From positions 1 through 59,641 of the forward strand of contig UQVH01000019.1 in assembly GCA_900544535.1 (NCBI GenBank): DNA of 59,641 bases, read 5' to 3'. The stretch's first letter is position 1. Each line of letters opens with the position of its first letter. Positions 15,397-22,701 of the stretch are shown here, piece after piece. Under the pieces are notes generated by a model. It had not been told where the DNA came from, searched no databases, and saw nothing but the letters and a program-made list of their open reading frames with translations. Source of the DNA: an uncultured Bacteroidales bacterium. GTDB lineage: Bacteria; Bacteroidota; Bacteroidia; Bacteroidales; Muribaculaceae. Both the position numbers and the translations under genes were made by a program.

Positions 15397-15812
15397 GCCT
15401 CTTCGAGGCAGGGCTCTGTGGAGGTGTTCGTGCCCCAGGCACCGCTCGGCCTACGGCGCTCGCTCACCCTGGGGTTTCGGAAAATTCAAGCTCTCCGAGC
15501 TTCCGGCGGCGCTTTCGCTCCCCCTCACGGGGGTATGGGAGGAATGTGGGCCGGAAGCATGGCGGAAAGAGAGCGGGATGTTAGCGGCAAGGAGCGGTCC
15601 ATACGGGGTATTATAAGGTGGGAGCGGTTGGTGCGATAGCAGAATGTGTCGCTCCTACGGAGCTTTGGGTGGTGGGGAGGGGGATGCGATACCACGGCTG
15701 CGGACCCCTGACGGGGCCCTTGCGGTGGCCTGGATTCGCCCCGCCGCTAACGCGGCTTGCCTGACACCGGGCGAGGCTGGACACGGGATTTTTCCGCGAG
15801 CAAGCTCGCGGA
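15397..15812. repeat. Array of short perfect hairpins
   Basis: Small-loop hairpins lie in close order: GCCTC/GAGGC (15397-15409), CCCCAGG/CCTGGGG (15433-15474, long loop), AAGCTC/GAGCTT (15488-15502), CCCCC/GGGGG (15520-15533), CCCC/GGGG (15705-15716), GCCGC/GCGGC (15743-15756), TCCGCGAG/CTCGCGGA (15793-15812). Most have loops of three or four nucleotides, several of the form TNAC. No gene is supported here. Confidence 0.6.
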
Positions 15813-15961
15813 ACCGGAGACAAAGGCGAGAAGAAACGGACGACAAAGGCGGGAAGGAACAGAAGTAGGGGGGCGGGTAAAGGCAGGGATTGGGAGGGAG
15901 GGGGTGGTAAAGGACTATTAACCTATTTTATAGCGGGTTTTAACATTTTTGGGGTGTTTTC

Positions 15962-15992
15962 TTTGTTATTTCCGTAAAAGGCCGTAAATTTG
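15962..15992 (+). promoter_or_regulatory. Promoter of the phosphosugar mutase gene
   Basis: TTTG (15962-15965), 19 nt, then TAAATTTG (15985-15992) is a near-ideal Bacteroidetes -33/-7 pair. The transcript should start near 15999 and have a leader of about 90 nt. Confidence 0.75.
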
Positions 15993-16089
15993 CCTTATCA
16001 CCATTGAAAAACTGATGTGAGGCTCCGGCGGCTTTTTCGCACGGTGCCGACGACATGAAAAATCATTTATACTCCCCCTATAATTAATT

Positions 16090-17841
16090 ATGGAAAACGA
16101 ACAACTGCTTAAAGAGGTCACCGCTAAGGCTCAGGTCTGGCTCGGTGAGGGTTATGACGAAGAGACCCGTCAGGAAGTCAAACGTATGCTTGACGCCGAG
16201 GATAAGACAGAATTAATCGAATCGTTCTACAAGGATCTTGAGTTCGGAACAGGCGGTCTGCGCGGCATCATGGGCGCAGGCTCGAACCGTATGAATATCT
16301 ATACTGTGGGTGCGGCTACCCAGGGTCTGGCCAACTATCTGAAAGAGGCTTTCAAGGATCTGCCCGAAATCAGCGTGGCCGTGGGTCATGACGTGCGCAA
16401 CAATTCGCGCAAGTTCGCTGAGATCGTAGCCGATATTTTCTCGGCCAACGGCATCAAGGTGTATCTTTTCGACAACTTCCGCCCCACCCCGGAACTTTCG
16501 TTCGCCATCCGTCACTTCGGCTGCCAGAGCGGCGTGAACATCACTGCATCTCACAACCCGAAGATCTATAACGGCTACAAGGCTTACTGGGAAGACGGCG
16601 CGCAGATCATCGCTCCGCACGATGTCAACATCATCGACCATGTAAACCGCATCAAGAGCGTAAAAGAAATCAAGTTTAACGGCGACAAGTCGAAGATCCA
16701 GATCATCGGCGCCGATGTCGACAAGATCTATCTCGACAAGATCAAGGGTCTGTCGCTCAGCCCCGACGTGATCGAGCGTCACAAGGATCTGAAGATCGTC
16801 TACACTCCGATCCACGGCACCGGCGTAGAACTGATCCCGGCTTCGCTCCGCAACTATGGCTTCACCAACATCATCCATGTTCCCGAACAGGATTTACCCA
16901 GCGGCGAGTTCCCGACAGTTGAGTCGCCCAACCCCGAAGTCCCGTCGGCTATGGCAATGGCTATCGCAAAGGCCAAGGAGGTCAACGCTGACATCGTGAT
17001 GGCTTCGGACCCCGACGCCGACCGCATCGGCTGCGTGATCCGCGACAACAGCGGCGAGTATGTGCTGCTCAACGGCAATCAGATCGTGATGATCCTTCTG
17101 AACTACATCATCACCCGCAACAAGGAGCTTGGTCTGCTCAAGGGTAATGAGTTTGCCGTGAAGACCATCGTGACCACCGAGACCATCAAGGCTATCTGCG
17201 AGGCGATGAACGTGCGCCTGTTCGACTGCTACACCGGCTTCAAGTGGATCGCAGCCGTGATGCGCGACAACGAGGACGTGCTCCGCTATCTCGGCGGCGG
17301 CGAGGAGAGCTACGGTTTCCTTGCAGAGACTTTCTGCCGCGACAAGGACGCTGTTTCAGCCATCTCGCTCATGGCCGAGGCATGCGCATGGGCAAAGGAC
17401 AAGGGTATGGACTTCCAGGCCATGCTCGCCGACATCTATCTGAAATATGGTTTCAGCCATGAGGTAGGTGTGTCGGTGGTACGTCCGGGCAAGACCGGTG
17501 CCGAAGAGATCCAGGCCATGATGAAGAGCTTCCGCGAAAATCCGCCGAAGTCACTTGCAGGCAGCCCCGTGAAGATCATCAAGGACTACGGCGCCCTCAA
17601 CCTCATCAATGTCGACACCAACACCACCGAAAAGCTCGACTTCCCCTGCACTTCAAACGTGCTTCAGTATTTCACCGAGGACGGTTCGAAGGTTTCAGTG
17701 CGTCCTTCGGGAACAGAGCCTAAGATCAAGTTCTACATGGAGGTCAAGGTTCCGATGGAAAAGGTCGAGGACTACGACAAGTGCGGCAAACTCGCCGATG
17801 CAAAGATCGAGGCCCTGAAAAAGGATCTCGGCATTGCCTGA
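16090..17841 (+). CDS. Phosphoglucomutase/phosphomannomutase
   Basis: An alpha-D-phosphohexomutase of 583 aa that interconverts hexose 1- and 6-phosphates through a phosphoserine intermediate, feeding glycogen, nucleotide-sugar and envelope glycan synthesis. All four domain signatures are visible: GTGGLRG near residue 52, the active-site loop ITASHNPKIYNGYK, the metal loop ASDPDADRIG, the sugar-binding GGGEESYGFL, and the phosphate-binding SVRPSGTEPKIKFYMEV near the C terminus. Length and the RGIMGAGSNRMN segment put it with the long PgcA/PGM2-like class of Firmicutes and Bacteroidetes rather than E. coli Pgm. It is transcribed alone from the promoter at 15962 and is followed by a long hairpin terminator. 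Confidence 0.94.
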   Translation: MENEQLLKEVTAKAQVWLGEGYDEETRQEVKRMLDAEDKTELIESFYKDLEFGTGGLRGIMGAGSNRMNIYTVGAATQGLANYLKEAFKDLPEISVAVGHDVRNNSRKFAEIVADIFSANGIKVYLFDNFRPTPELSFAIRHFGCQSGVNITASHNPKIYNGYKAYWEDGAQIIAPHDVNIIDHVNRIKSVKEIKFNGDKSKIQIIGADVDKIYLDKIKGLSLSPDVIERHKDLKIVYTPIHGTGVELIPASLRNYGFTNIIHVPEQDLPSGEFPTVESPNPEVPSAMAMAIAKAKEVNADIVMASDPDADRIGCVIRDNSGEYVLLNGNQIVMILLNYIITRNKELGLLKGNEFAVKTIVTTETIKAICEAMNVRLFDCYTGFKWIAAVMRDNEDVLRYLGGGEESYGFLAETFCRDKDAVSAISLMAEACAWAKDKGMDFQAMLADIYLKYGFSHEVGVSVVRPGKTGAEEIQAMMKSFRENPPKSLAGSPVKIIKDYGALNLINVDTNTTEKLDFPCTSNVLQYFTEDGSKVSVRPSGTEPKIKFYMEVKVPMEKVEDYDKCGKLADAKIEALKKDLGIA

Positions 17842-17862
17842 TGAATGAATAATGCAATACCG

Positions 17863-17880
17863 CGCCTGCCCAGGCAGGCG
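17863..17880. repeat. 18-bp palindrome after the mutase gene
   Basis: CGCCTGCC and GGCAGGCG flank a 2-nt CA centre. It lies between the mutase stop codon and the long terminator hairpin and is of the same compact palindrome style as others in this window. Confidence 0.6.
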
Positions 17881-17884
17881 TCAT

Positions 17885-17972
17885 AGAGGGCATCTGATGC
17901 AGAATCCCTGACGGAGCTAAACCAACAGGTGGTTGTTTCCGTTATCACTGCATCAGGTGCCTCTCTGTTTTT
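17885..17972 (+). terminator. Long nested hairpin with T run
   Basis: The arms at 17885-17902 and 17948-17966 pair over about 18 bp (CTGATGCAG with CTGCATCAG at the core). The loop has its own stems (ACGGA/TCCGT and AACCA/TGGTT), and GTTTTT follows. This should terminate the mutase transcript, though the nested shape would also suit a small RNA. Confidence 0.65.
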
Positions 17973-18006
17973 ACAAACCATCAACAATCATCCTTTCAGC
18001 TTAGCC

Positions 18007-19455
18007 ATGACCCCTACCCCAGGTTTCAGCTCCACTCTCCAGAATATTGTCAATGCCGTCAGCGGTGTGCTGACGGATTATGTGTTGGTCGGCGTTCTGC
18101 TCGCGGCGGCCGTTTTTTTCACGATCGCCACCCGCGGGGTGCAGTTCAGAATGGTCGGCGAGATGCTGCGGCTGCTCGTGCGTTCAGGCAAGCGCGACAA
18201 CGACAAGCGCAGGAACGACGCTCCGGCCCACGGGTCGATCAGTTCGTTTCAGGCGTTTGCGATGTCGATTGCCTCGCGTGTCGGGACCGGAAATCTTGCC
18301 GGAGTGGCTTCGGCGATAGCCTTAGGAGGTCCCGGCGCGGTGTTCTGGATGTGGGTCATAGCGATTCTTGGGGCGGCGAGCGCTTTCGTGGAATCGACCT
18401 TAGCTCAGCTGTTCAAGGTCAAGGGTGACAAGTCGTTTATGGGGGGTCCGGCTTATTACATCCTGAAAGGGCTGCACAAACGGTGGTGGGCGGTGACGTT
18501 TGCGGTGCTGATCACTCTGACGTTCGGTTTCGCGTTCAATTCGGTGCAGTCCAACACGATTTCCGACGCTCTGGCGTCGTCGTTTGCCGTGCCGCGCGAG
18601 GCTACGGCATGGGCTTTGTGTCTGCTGACATTAGCGGTGATCTGCGGCGGTGTCCAACGAATCTCACGTGTGAGCGAGATCGTGGTGCCGGTGATGGCGA
18701 TCGCCTACATAGTGCTGGCGGCTGTGATCATAGTCATGAACATCGGCCGCTTCCCTGAGATCCTGATGCTGATCGTAAGCAATGCTTTCGGTGCCGATGA
18801 GGTGTTGGGCGGGACCGTAGGCGCGGCGATGGTCATGGGGATCAAGCGCGGTCTGTTCAGCAACGAGGCGGGCGAGGGTTCGACTCCGAATGCGGCGGCT
18901 ACCGCGTCGGTGAGCCATCCTGTCAAGCAGGGTCTGATTCAGACGCTCGGCGTGTATACGGACACGCTGTTGGTGTGCACGGCGACGGCGTTCATCATAC
19001 TTTGCAGCGGTATTTTCGAACAGGGTCATGACGGAATAGTACTGACGCAACATGCGATCGACACGGGGCTGGGCGGGGGCCATAACTACGGGTCGATATT
19101 CGTGAGCATCGCTATCTTCTTTTTCGCTTTCACAAGCATCATCGCCAATTATTACTACGGGGAGACGAATATCCGTTTCATCCGCGACAATGATCTTGCG
19201 ATCAAGGTTTACCGCCTGTTGGTCGGAGCGATAGTCTATGCCGGGGCTGTCGTGTCGCTTGATCTCGTGTGGGGCTTCGCCGATATTACAATGGCGCTCA
19301 TGACGCTCTGCAATCTCGCGGCTATCGTCATGTTGGGCAAATATGCCGTCCGGCTGCTCAAGGATTATCAGGCGCAGAAGCGCGCGGGCAAAGATCCGGT
19401 CTACCACTCGTCGACTATCCCCGAAATCGCCGGTGAGACGGAGTGCTGGGAGTGA
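18007..19455 (+). CDS. Alanine/glycine:cation symporter (AGCS family)
   Basis: An inner-membrane sodium- or proton-coupled amino acid importer of the AgcS/AlsT family, 482 aa from the ATG at 18007 (MTPTPGFSSTLQ); the longer frame reads back through the terminator hairpin and is rejected. Family signatures include FQAFAMSIASRVGTGNLAGVASAIALGGPGAVFWMWV, seen at about residues 80-115, the GFAFNSVQSNTI segment, and NEAGEGSTPNAAATA. About ten to eleven membrane helices are visible. The usual substrates are alanine and glycine. It has no obvious partner: the mutase gene upstream ends with a terminator and a toxin-antitoxin pair follows. Confidence 0.92.
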   Translation: MTPTPGFSSTLQNIVNAVSGVLTDYVLVGVLLAAAVFFTIATRGVQFRMVGEMLRLLVRSGKRDNDKRRNDAPAHGSISSFQAFAMSIASRVGTGNLAGVASAIALGGPGAVFWMWVIAILGAASAFVESTLAQLFKVKGDKSFMGGPAYYILKGLHKRWWAVTFAVLITLTFGFAFNSVQSNTISDALASSFAVPREATAWALCLLTLAVICGGVQRISRVSEIVVPVMAIAYIVLAAVIIVMNIGRFPEILMLIVSNAFGADEVLGGTVGAAMVMGIKRGLFSNEAGEGSTPNAAATASVSHPVKQGLIQTLGVYTDTLLVCTATAFIILCSGIFEQGHDGIVLTQHAIDTGLGGGHNYGSIFVSIAIFFFAFTSIIANYYYGETNIRFIRDNDLAIKVYRLLVGAIVYAGAVVSLDLVWGFADITMALMTLCNLAAIVMLGKYAVRLLKDYQAQKRAGKDPVYHSSTIPEIAGETECWE

Positions 19456-19483
19456 AGATGATAAAATAAGAGCACATTTTTGC

Positions 19484-19523
19484 ATTATATTGAAACTTTT
19501 AATCGTAAAAGTTGTAATATAAT
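19484..19523. promoter_or_regulatory. Operator palindrome of the toxin-antitoxin operon
   Basis: Two 18-bp arms (19484-19501 and 19506-19523) match at 16 of 18 positions around a 4-bp centre ATCG; the core is AACTTTTA/TAAAAGTT. It covers the region just upstream of the -7 box and is the natural binding site for autorepression by the XRE antitoxin. Confidence 0.7.
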
Positions 19524-19534
19524 TAAACATTCTG

Positions 19535-19542
19535 TAAATTTG
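19535..19542 (+). promoter_or_regulatory. Promoter -7 box of the toxin-antitoxin operon
   Basis: TAAATTTG fits the consensus exactly and ends 4 nt before the toxin ATG at 19547. The transcript would have almost no leader. Confidence 0.7.
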
Positions 19543-19546
19543 CACT

Positions 19547-19876
19547 ATGTTAAGGAGGATAATAACGTTCGGAGGCTATTTTGAAGAATTTATGGAGTCT
19601 CTGGACAAGAAAACACAAGAAAAAATAGATTATGCACTTGGATTGCTCCGCATTCAGCACAAGGTATCAAAAAAGTTTGTCAAGGCTCTACGTGACGGGC
19701 TTTTTGAACTACGTGTCGAATGGGAAAGCAATATATACCGAGTGTTCTTTATATTCGACAATGGAAACATTGTAGTACTCTTTAACGGATTTCAAAAGAA
19801 ATCTCAAAAAACACCGAGTCAGGAAATCGAAAAAGCAATCAAAATAAAGCAAGCATATTATGAACACCGAAAATAA
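19547..19876 (+). CDS. RelE/ParE-type toxin (HigB / Gp49-like)
   Basis: A 109-aa protein of the phage-derived Gp49-like HigB group. Visible marks are the N-terminal helices (FEEFMESLDKKTQEKIDYALGLLR), the central KFVKALRDGLFELRVEWESNIYRVFFIF sheet with basic residues typical of ribosome-dependent mRNA interferases, and FNGFQKKSQKTP near the C terminus. It would cleave mRNA on the ribosome when free of the antitoxin. The toxin-first order and the 17-bp overlap with the XRE gene are characteristic of higBA loci. Transcription starts from the promoter and operator just upstream. Activity has not been shown for this copy. Confidence 0.88.
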   Translation: MLRRIITFGGYFEEFMESLDKKTQEKIDYALGLLRIQHKVSKKFVKALRDGLFELRVEWESNIYRVFFIFDNGNIVVLFNGFQKKSQKTPSQEIEKAIKIKQAYYEHRK

Positions 19877-20168
19877 CACTACAATCAGAGACTATGGTGC
19901 TGTTCTTGACGCAAAGTACGGCAAGCCCGGTACAGCAGAACATGACAAATTCATCGAAGAGGCTGAAGCGTTTTTCACCGGGCAATTAATCCGCGATACC
20001 AGACGTGAGGCTCATGTTACCCAGACAGAACTGGCGAAGAAGCTGAATGTCACCAAGTCGTATATTTCGCGGATTGAGAACGGGTTTATTACTCCGAGTG
20101 TGACGGTTTTCTACCGCATTATCGACGCGCTTGGGATGCGGGTAGAGATCGTCAAGCCTATCGGGTGA
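19860..20168 (+). CDS. XRE-type antitoxin (HigA-like)
   Basis: A 102-aa helix-turn-helix protein encoded 17 bp inside the end of the toxin gene. The DNA-binding domain is at about residues 45-95 (REAHVTQTELAKKLNVTKSYISRIENGFITPSVTVFYRIIDALGMRVEI), with the recognition helix at TKSYISRIENG. The N-terminal 40 residues would contact the toxin. It is expected to neutralise the toxin and to repress its own operon through the palindrome at 19484-19523. A hairpin that can serve as terminator follows the stop codon directly. Confidence 0.9.
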   Translation: MNTENNTTIRDYGAVLDAKYGKPGTAEHDKFIEEAEAFFTGQLIRDTRREAHVTQTELAKKLNVTKSYISRIENGFITPSVTVFYRIIDALGMRVEIVKPIG

Positions 20169-20172
20169 AGTT

Positions 20173-20323
20173 AATCGGTGTCCTGACGGACACCTTATTG
20201 TATAAATCATTAACCCGTGACACCCGGCGCTGCGCGCGGGTGTCACGGGCTATTAGTAAATCGGCGTCCTACGGACGCAAGGGATACGCGGGTTATTATG
20301 AATCGGCATCCTGACGGACGCAA
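20173..20323. repeat. Cluster of AATCGG-type hairpin repeats
   Basis: Three units of the form AATCGGyrTCC-(TGAC or TAC)-GGACrC lie at about 20173-20194, 20259-20278 and 20302-20322. Between them is a strong hairpin: CCCGTGACACCC (20214-20225) with GGGTGTCACGGG (20238-20249) and GCGC pairing in the loop. No gene is supported in 20169-20446. Confidence 0.6.
20177..20194 (+). terminator. Hairpin after the toxin-antitoxin pair
   Basis: GGTGTCC and GGACACC enclose a TGAC loop and are followed by TTATTGTAT. It lies 8 bp after the antitoxin stop and is also the first unit of the repeat cluster at 20173-20323. Confidence 0.55.
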
Positions 20324-20383
20324 GTGCCAAGGGACGTCAGTCGGCCGATTCCACGCGGGGCGCGTTGATTTCTAATCGGTTGC

Positions 20384-20403
20384 GGACGCGATTAATCGCG
20401 TCC
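20384..20403. repeat. 20-bp palindrome, subtype A (reverse)
   Basis: The core GGACGCGATTAATCGCGTCC is identical to the copy at 3396-3415; here GC precedes it and CGAC follows, so the unit lies in the opposite orientation. It is between the convergent ends of the toxin-antitoxin pair and prfB. Confidence 0.8.
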
Positions 20404-20446
20404 CGACTGGGAATATCGGGTTTATGACGTCGACCCGACCGGGCGG

Positions 20447-21563
20447 TTATTCCTCGTTGCCGGCGAATTCCATGAGGTAGGCTTTGATGAAGGCGTCGAG
20501 GTCGCCGTCCATCACGCCGCCAACGTCGCTGGTCTGATAGTTGGTGCGGTGGTCTTTGACACGGCGGTCGTCGAAGACGTAGCTGCGAATCTGCGATCCC
20601 CATTCAATCTTCATCTTGCCGGCTTCGATCTTGGCCTGCTCCTGGAGACGGTGCTGGAGTTCCTTATCATAGAGGATGGAGCGCAGCTGCCGCATGGCGT
20701 TCTCCTTGTTCTTGGGCTGGTCACGGGTCTCGGTGTTCTCGATAAGGATTTCTTCCTGCTCGCCGGTATAGGGGTCGGTGAACTGGTAGCGCAGACGCAC
20801 GCCGGATTCAACCTTGTTGACGTTCTGACCGCCTGCGCCGCCCGAACGGAAAGTGTCCCACGAAAGGAGCGCGGGATCGACCTTGACCTCGATGGTGTCG
20901 TCGACAAGCGGGGTGACGAACACGGAGGCGAAAGATGTCATGCGCTTGCCCTGGGCGTTGTAGGGGGAGACGCGCACGAGACGATGGACGCCGTTCTCGC
21001 TCTTGAGATAGCCGTAGGCAAAATCGCCCTCAACGTTGATGGTGCAGGACTTGATGCCGGCTTCGTCACCTTCAAGGAGGTTGGCGATTGAGGTCTTGTA
21101 GCCATGGTCCTCACACCAGCGCAGATACATGCGCATGAGCATCGAGGCCCAGTCCTGACTCTCGGTGCCGCCGGCTCCGGAGTTGATTTTGAGCACCACG
21201 CCAAGCTTGTCTTCCTCGCGGCGAAGCATGTTGCGGAGTTCGAGGTTTTCGATCTTGGTGATGGCGTCGGCATAAAGCGCGTCGATCTCCGACTCTTCGA
21301 CAAGGCCCTCCTTGAGGAAGTCCCATGCGAGCTGGAGTTCATTGACGATCTTGTCGATCTCCTCGTAGCCTTCGATCCACGCCTGGAGATCCTTGATTTT
21401 TTTCATCTGTGCCTGGGCTTCTTTGGGGTGCTCCCAGAAATCGGGCACATGAGTGCGGAGTTCTTCCTCCTCTAACTGGATTTTCTTGCTGTCGATGTCA
21501 AAGATACCTCCTCAGCGCCAGCTTGCGCTCAAAAGTCTCTTTTAATTGTTCCTGAGTAATCAT
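20447..21563 (-). CDS. prfB: Peptide chain release factor 2, programmed +1 frameshift
   Basis: RF2 releases the peptide at UGA and UAA. The gene is split: 21 codons from the ATG at 21563 (MITQEQLKETFERK) end in CTT TGA (UGA at 21498-21500), and the rest continues in the +1 frame to 20447, for about 371 aa. The shift site is classical: a Shine-Dalgarno-like AGGAGG (21507-21512 on the minus strand), then TAT CTT TGA C. Low RF2 makes the ribosome slip and raises RF2. The GGQ motif is in SGGAGGQNVNKVESG. The recognition tripeptide reads SPY, where E. coli has SPF. A -7 box lies at 21617-21624. Confidence 0.95.
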
Positions 21564-21616
21564 AATTGTTTTATTCAGTCGCGTGGTTAATATATTATTT
21601 TGATTTTTTCCGGGTG

Positions 21617-21624
21617 CAAAGGTA
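21617..21624 (-). promoter_or_regulatory. Promoter -7 box for prfB
   Basis: On the minus strand TACCTTTG matches TAnnTTTG. It would give a leader of about 47 nt before the prfB ATG at 21563, so prfB need not be read from the transporter genes upstream. Confidence 0.6.
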
Positions 21625-21660
21625 AGCATAATTTTCCACCCGCGAAAACGGCGCCCCCGG

Positions 21661-22701
21661 TCAGCCGAAAAGATTGAGGCGGCTGCGGTTGAGGATGACA
21701 TAGAGGATGACCGGAACGCCGATGATCGGGGTGATGGCGTTGATCGGGATTATGCCGCGCGAGCCTGGGAGCACACTAAGAAGCACACAGAACAGTCCGA
21801 GTGAGGCTCCGGCAAGAGCTGTGGCCGGCATCAGTATAAGGTGGCGGGTACTGCGTGTGAGCAGCCGGGCGACATGTGGCACGACCATACCCACGAAGGC
21901 TATCGGGCCGCAGAAAGCTGTCACAAGAGCGGTCAGCACTCCGGAGAGGACCAGCAGCCGGTTGCGCGAACGGCGGACGTCGATACCGAGGTTGGCCGCA
22001 TAGGAATCGCCGAGGAGCATGGCGTCAAGGGGTTTCACCATGAGCATAGCCAGGGCGATGAACAGTACTGTCAGCGGAGCAAACACCAACAGGCGCGGAA
22101 GCGAGACTCCGGAAAAGGAACCGAGGCCCCAGATGACGAACGAGTGGACCCCTTCCTGAGTGGCGAAAAAGTTGAGCAGGGAGACGGCCGATGAGCTGAG
22201 ATAGCCGACAAGGATTCCGACAATCAGCAGCATGGTCGAGGAATTGAGCATACGGGAGAAGACCAGGAGCAGTCCGAGCACAAGCATGGCTCCGGCTATG
22301 GCCGCGAGGATGATGCCAAGTGACTCTCCGATGAAACCGAGGGCACCACCGAAAGCAAGCATTACGATGGCCACTCCGAGACTCGATCCGGTGGAGACTC
22401 CAAGGATCGAAGGCCCGGCAAGGGGGTTGGCAAAGTTGGTCTGAAGCATAAGCCCGGCGATGGCGAGCGCTCCACCGGAAAGAAGCGCCACAATGGCGGT
22501 GATGAGACGCGAGCCTATGACTATGACGGGCCACGAGGGACGCGAAGGATCGCCTCCGGTCAGGATAGTCAGTACCTCGCGCGGAGGGATGTGGACCGAG
22601 CCGATGAACAGGCAGAGAATGAAAAGGACCGCTGTCAGAAACAGAAGCCCCCAGAGCGACAGATGTTCACGGCGCGTGGAGAGCGATAGCTGCGGGGTCA
22701 T
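21661..22701 (-). CDS. FecCD-family iron-chelate/B12-type ABC permease
   Basis: An inner-membrane permease of 346 aa of the BtuC/FecCD family with about ten helices. Family marks include GSRLITAIVALLSGGALAIAGLMLQTNFANPLAGPSILGVSTGSSLG, seen over roughly residues 60-110, the later GVLTALVTAFCGPIAFVGMVVPHVARLL, and GIIPINAITPIIGVPVILYVILNR at the C terminus. These importers take up siderophores, haem or cobalamin. The start overlaps the binding-protein stop by 4 bp. No ATP-binding subunit gene is adjacent, as prfB follows; the ATPase must be encoded elsewhere. Confidence 0.92.
   Translation of the reverse strand: MTPQLSLSTRREHLSLWGLLFLTAVLFILCLFIGSVHIPPREVLTILTGGDPSRPSWPVIVIGSRLITAIVALLSGGALAIAGLMLQTNFANPLAGPSILGVSTGSSLGVAIVMLAFGGALGFIGESLGIILAAIAGAMLVLGLLLVFSRMLNSSTMLLIVGILVGYLSSSAVSLLNFFATQEGVHSFVIWGLGSFSGVSLPRLLVFAPLTVLFIALAMLMVKPLDAMLLGDSYAANLGIDVRRSRNRLLVLSGVLTALVTAFCGPIAFVGMVVPHVARLLTRSTRHLILMPATALAGASLGLFCVLLSVLPGSRGIIPINAITPIIGVPVILYVILNRSRLNLFG

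Larger units (their letters stand above)
14978..16089. other. Gene-free interval rich in hairpins
   Basis: No convincing gene lies between the RiPP operon promoter and the phosphosugar mutase; the open frames here are low in coding character and run through palindromes. Three parts stand out: a foldable block at 15018-15147, a hairpin array at 15397-15812, and the mutase promoter at 15962-15992. I see nothing recognisable in 15148-15396 or 15813-15961. Confidence 0.6.

Noticed and set aside
15236..15868. Several overlapping open frames on both strands in the hairpin-rich interval
   Set aside because: They read through palindromes, have no domain signature, and compete with one another; a repeat region is the better account.
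21498..21701. Separate small gene upstream of prfB
   Set aside because: Its last 21 codons are the first part of RF2 before the programmed frameshift; the rest is upstream noise.
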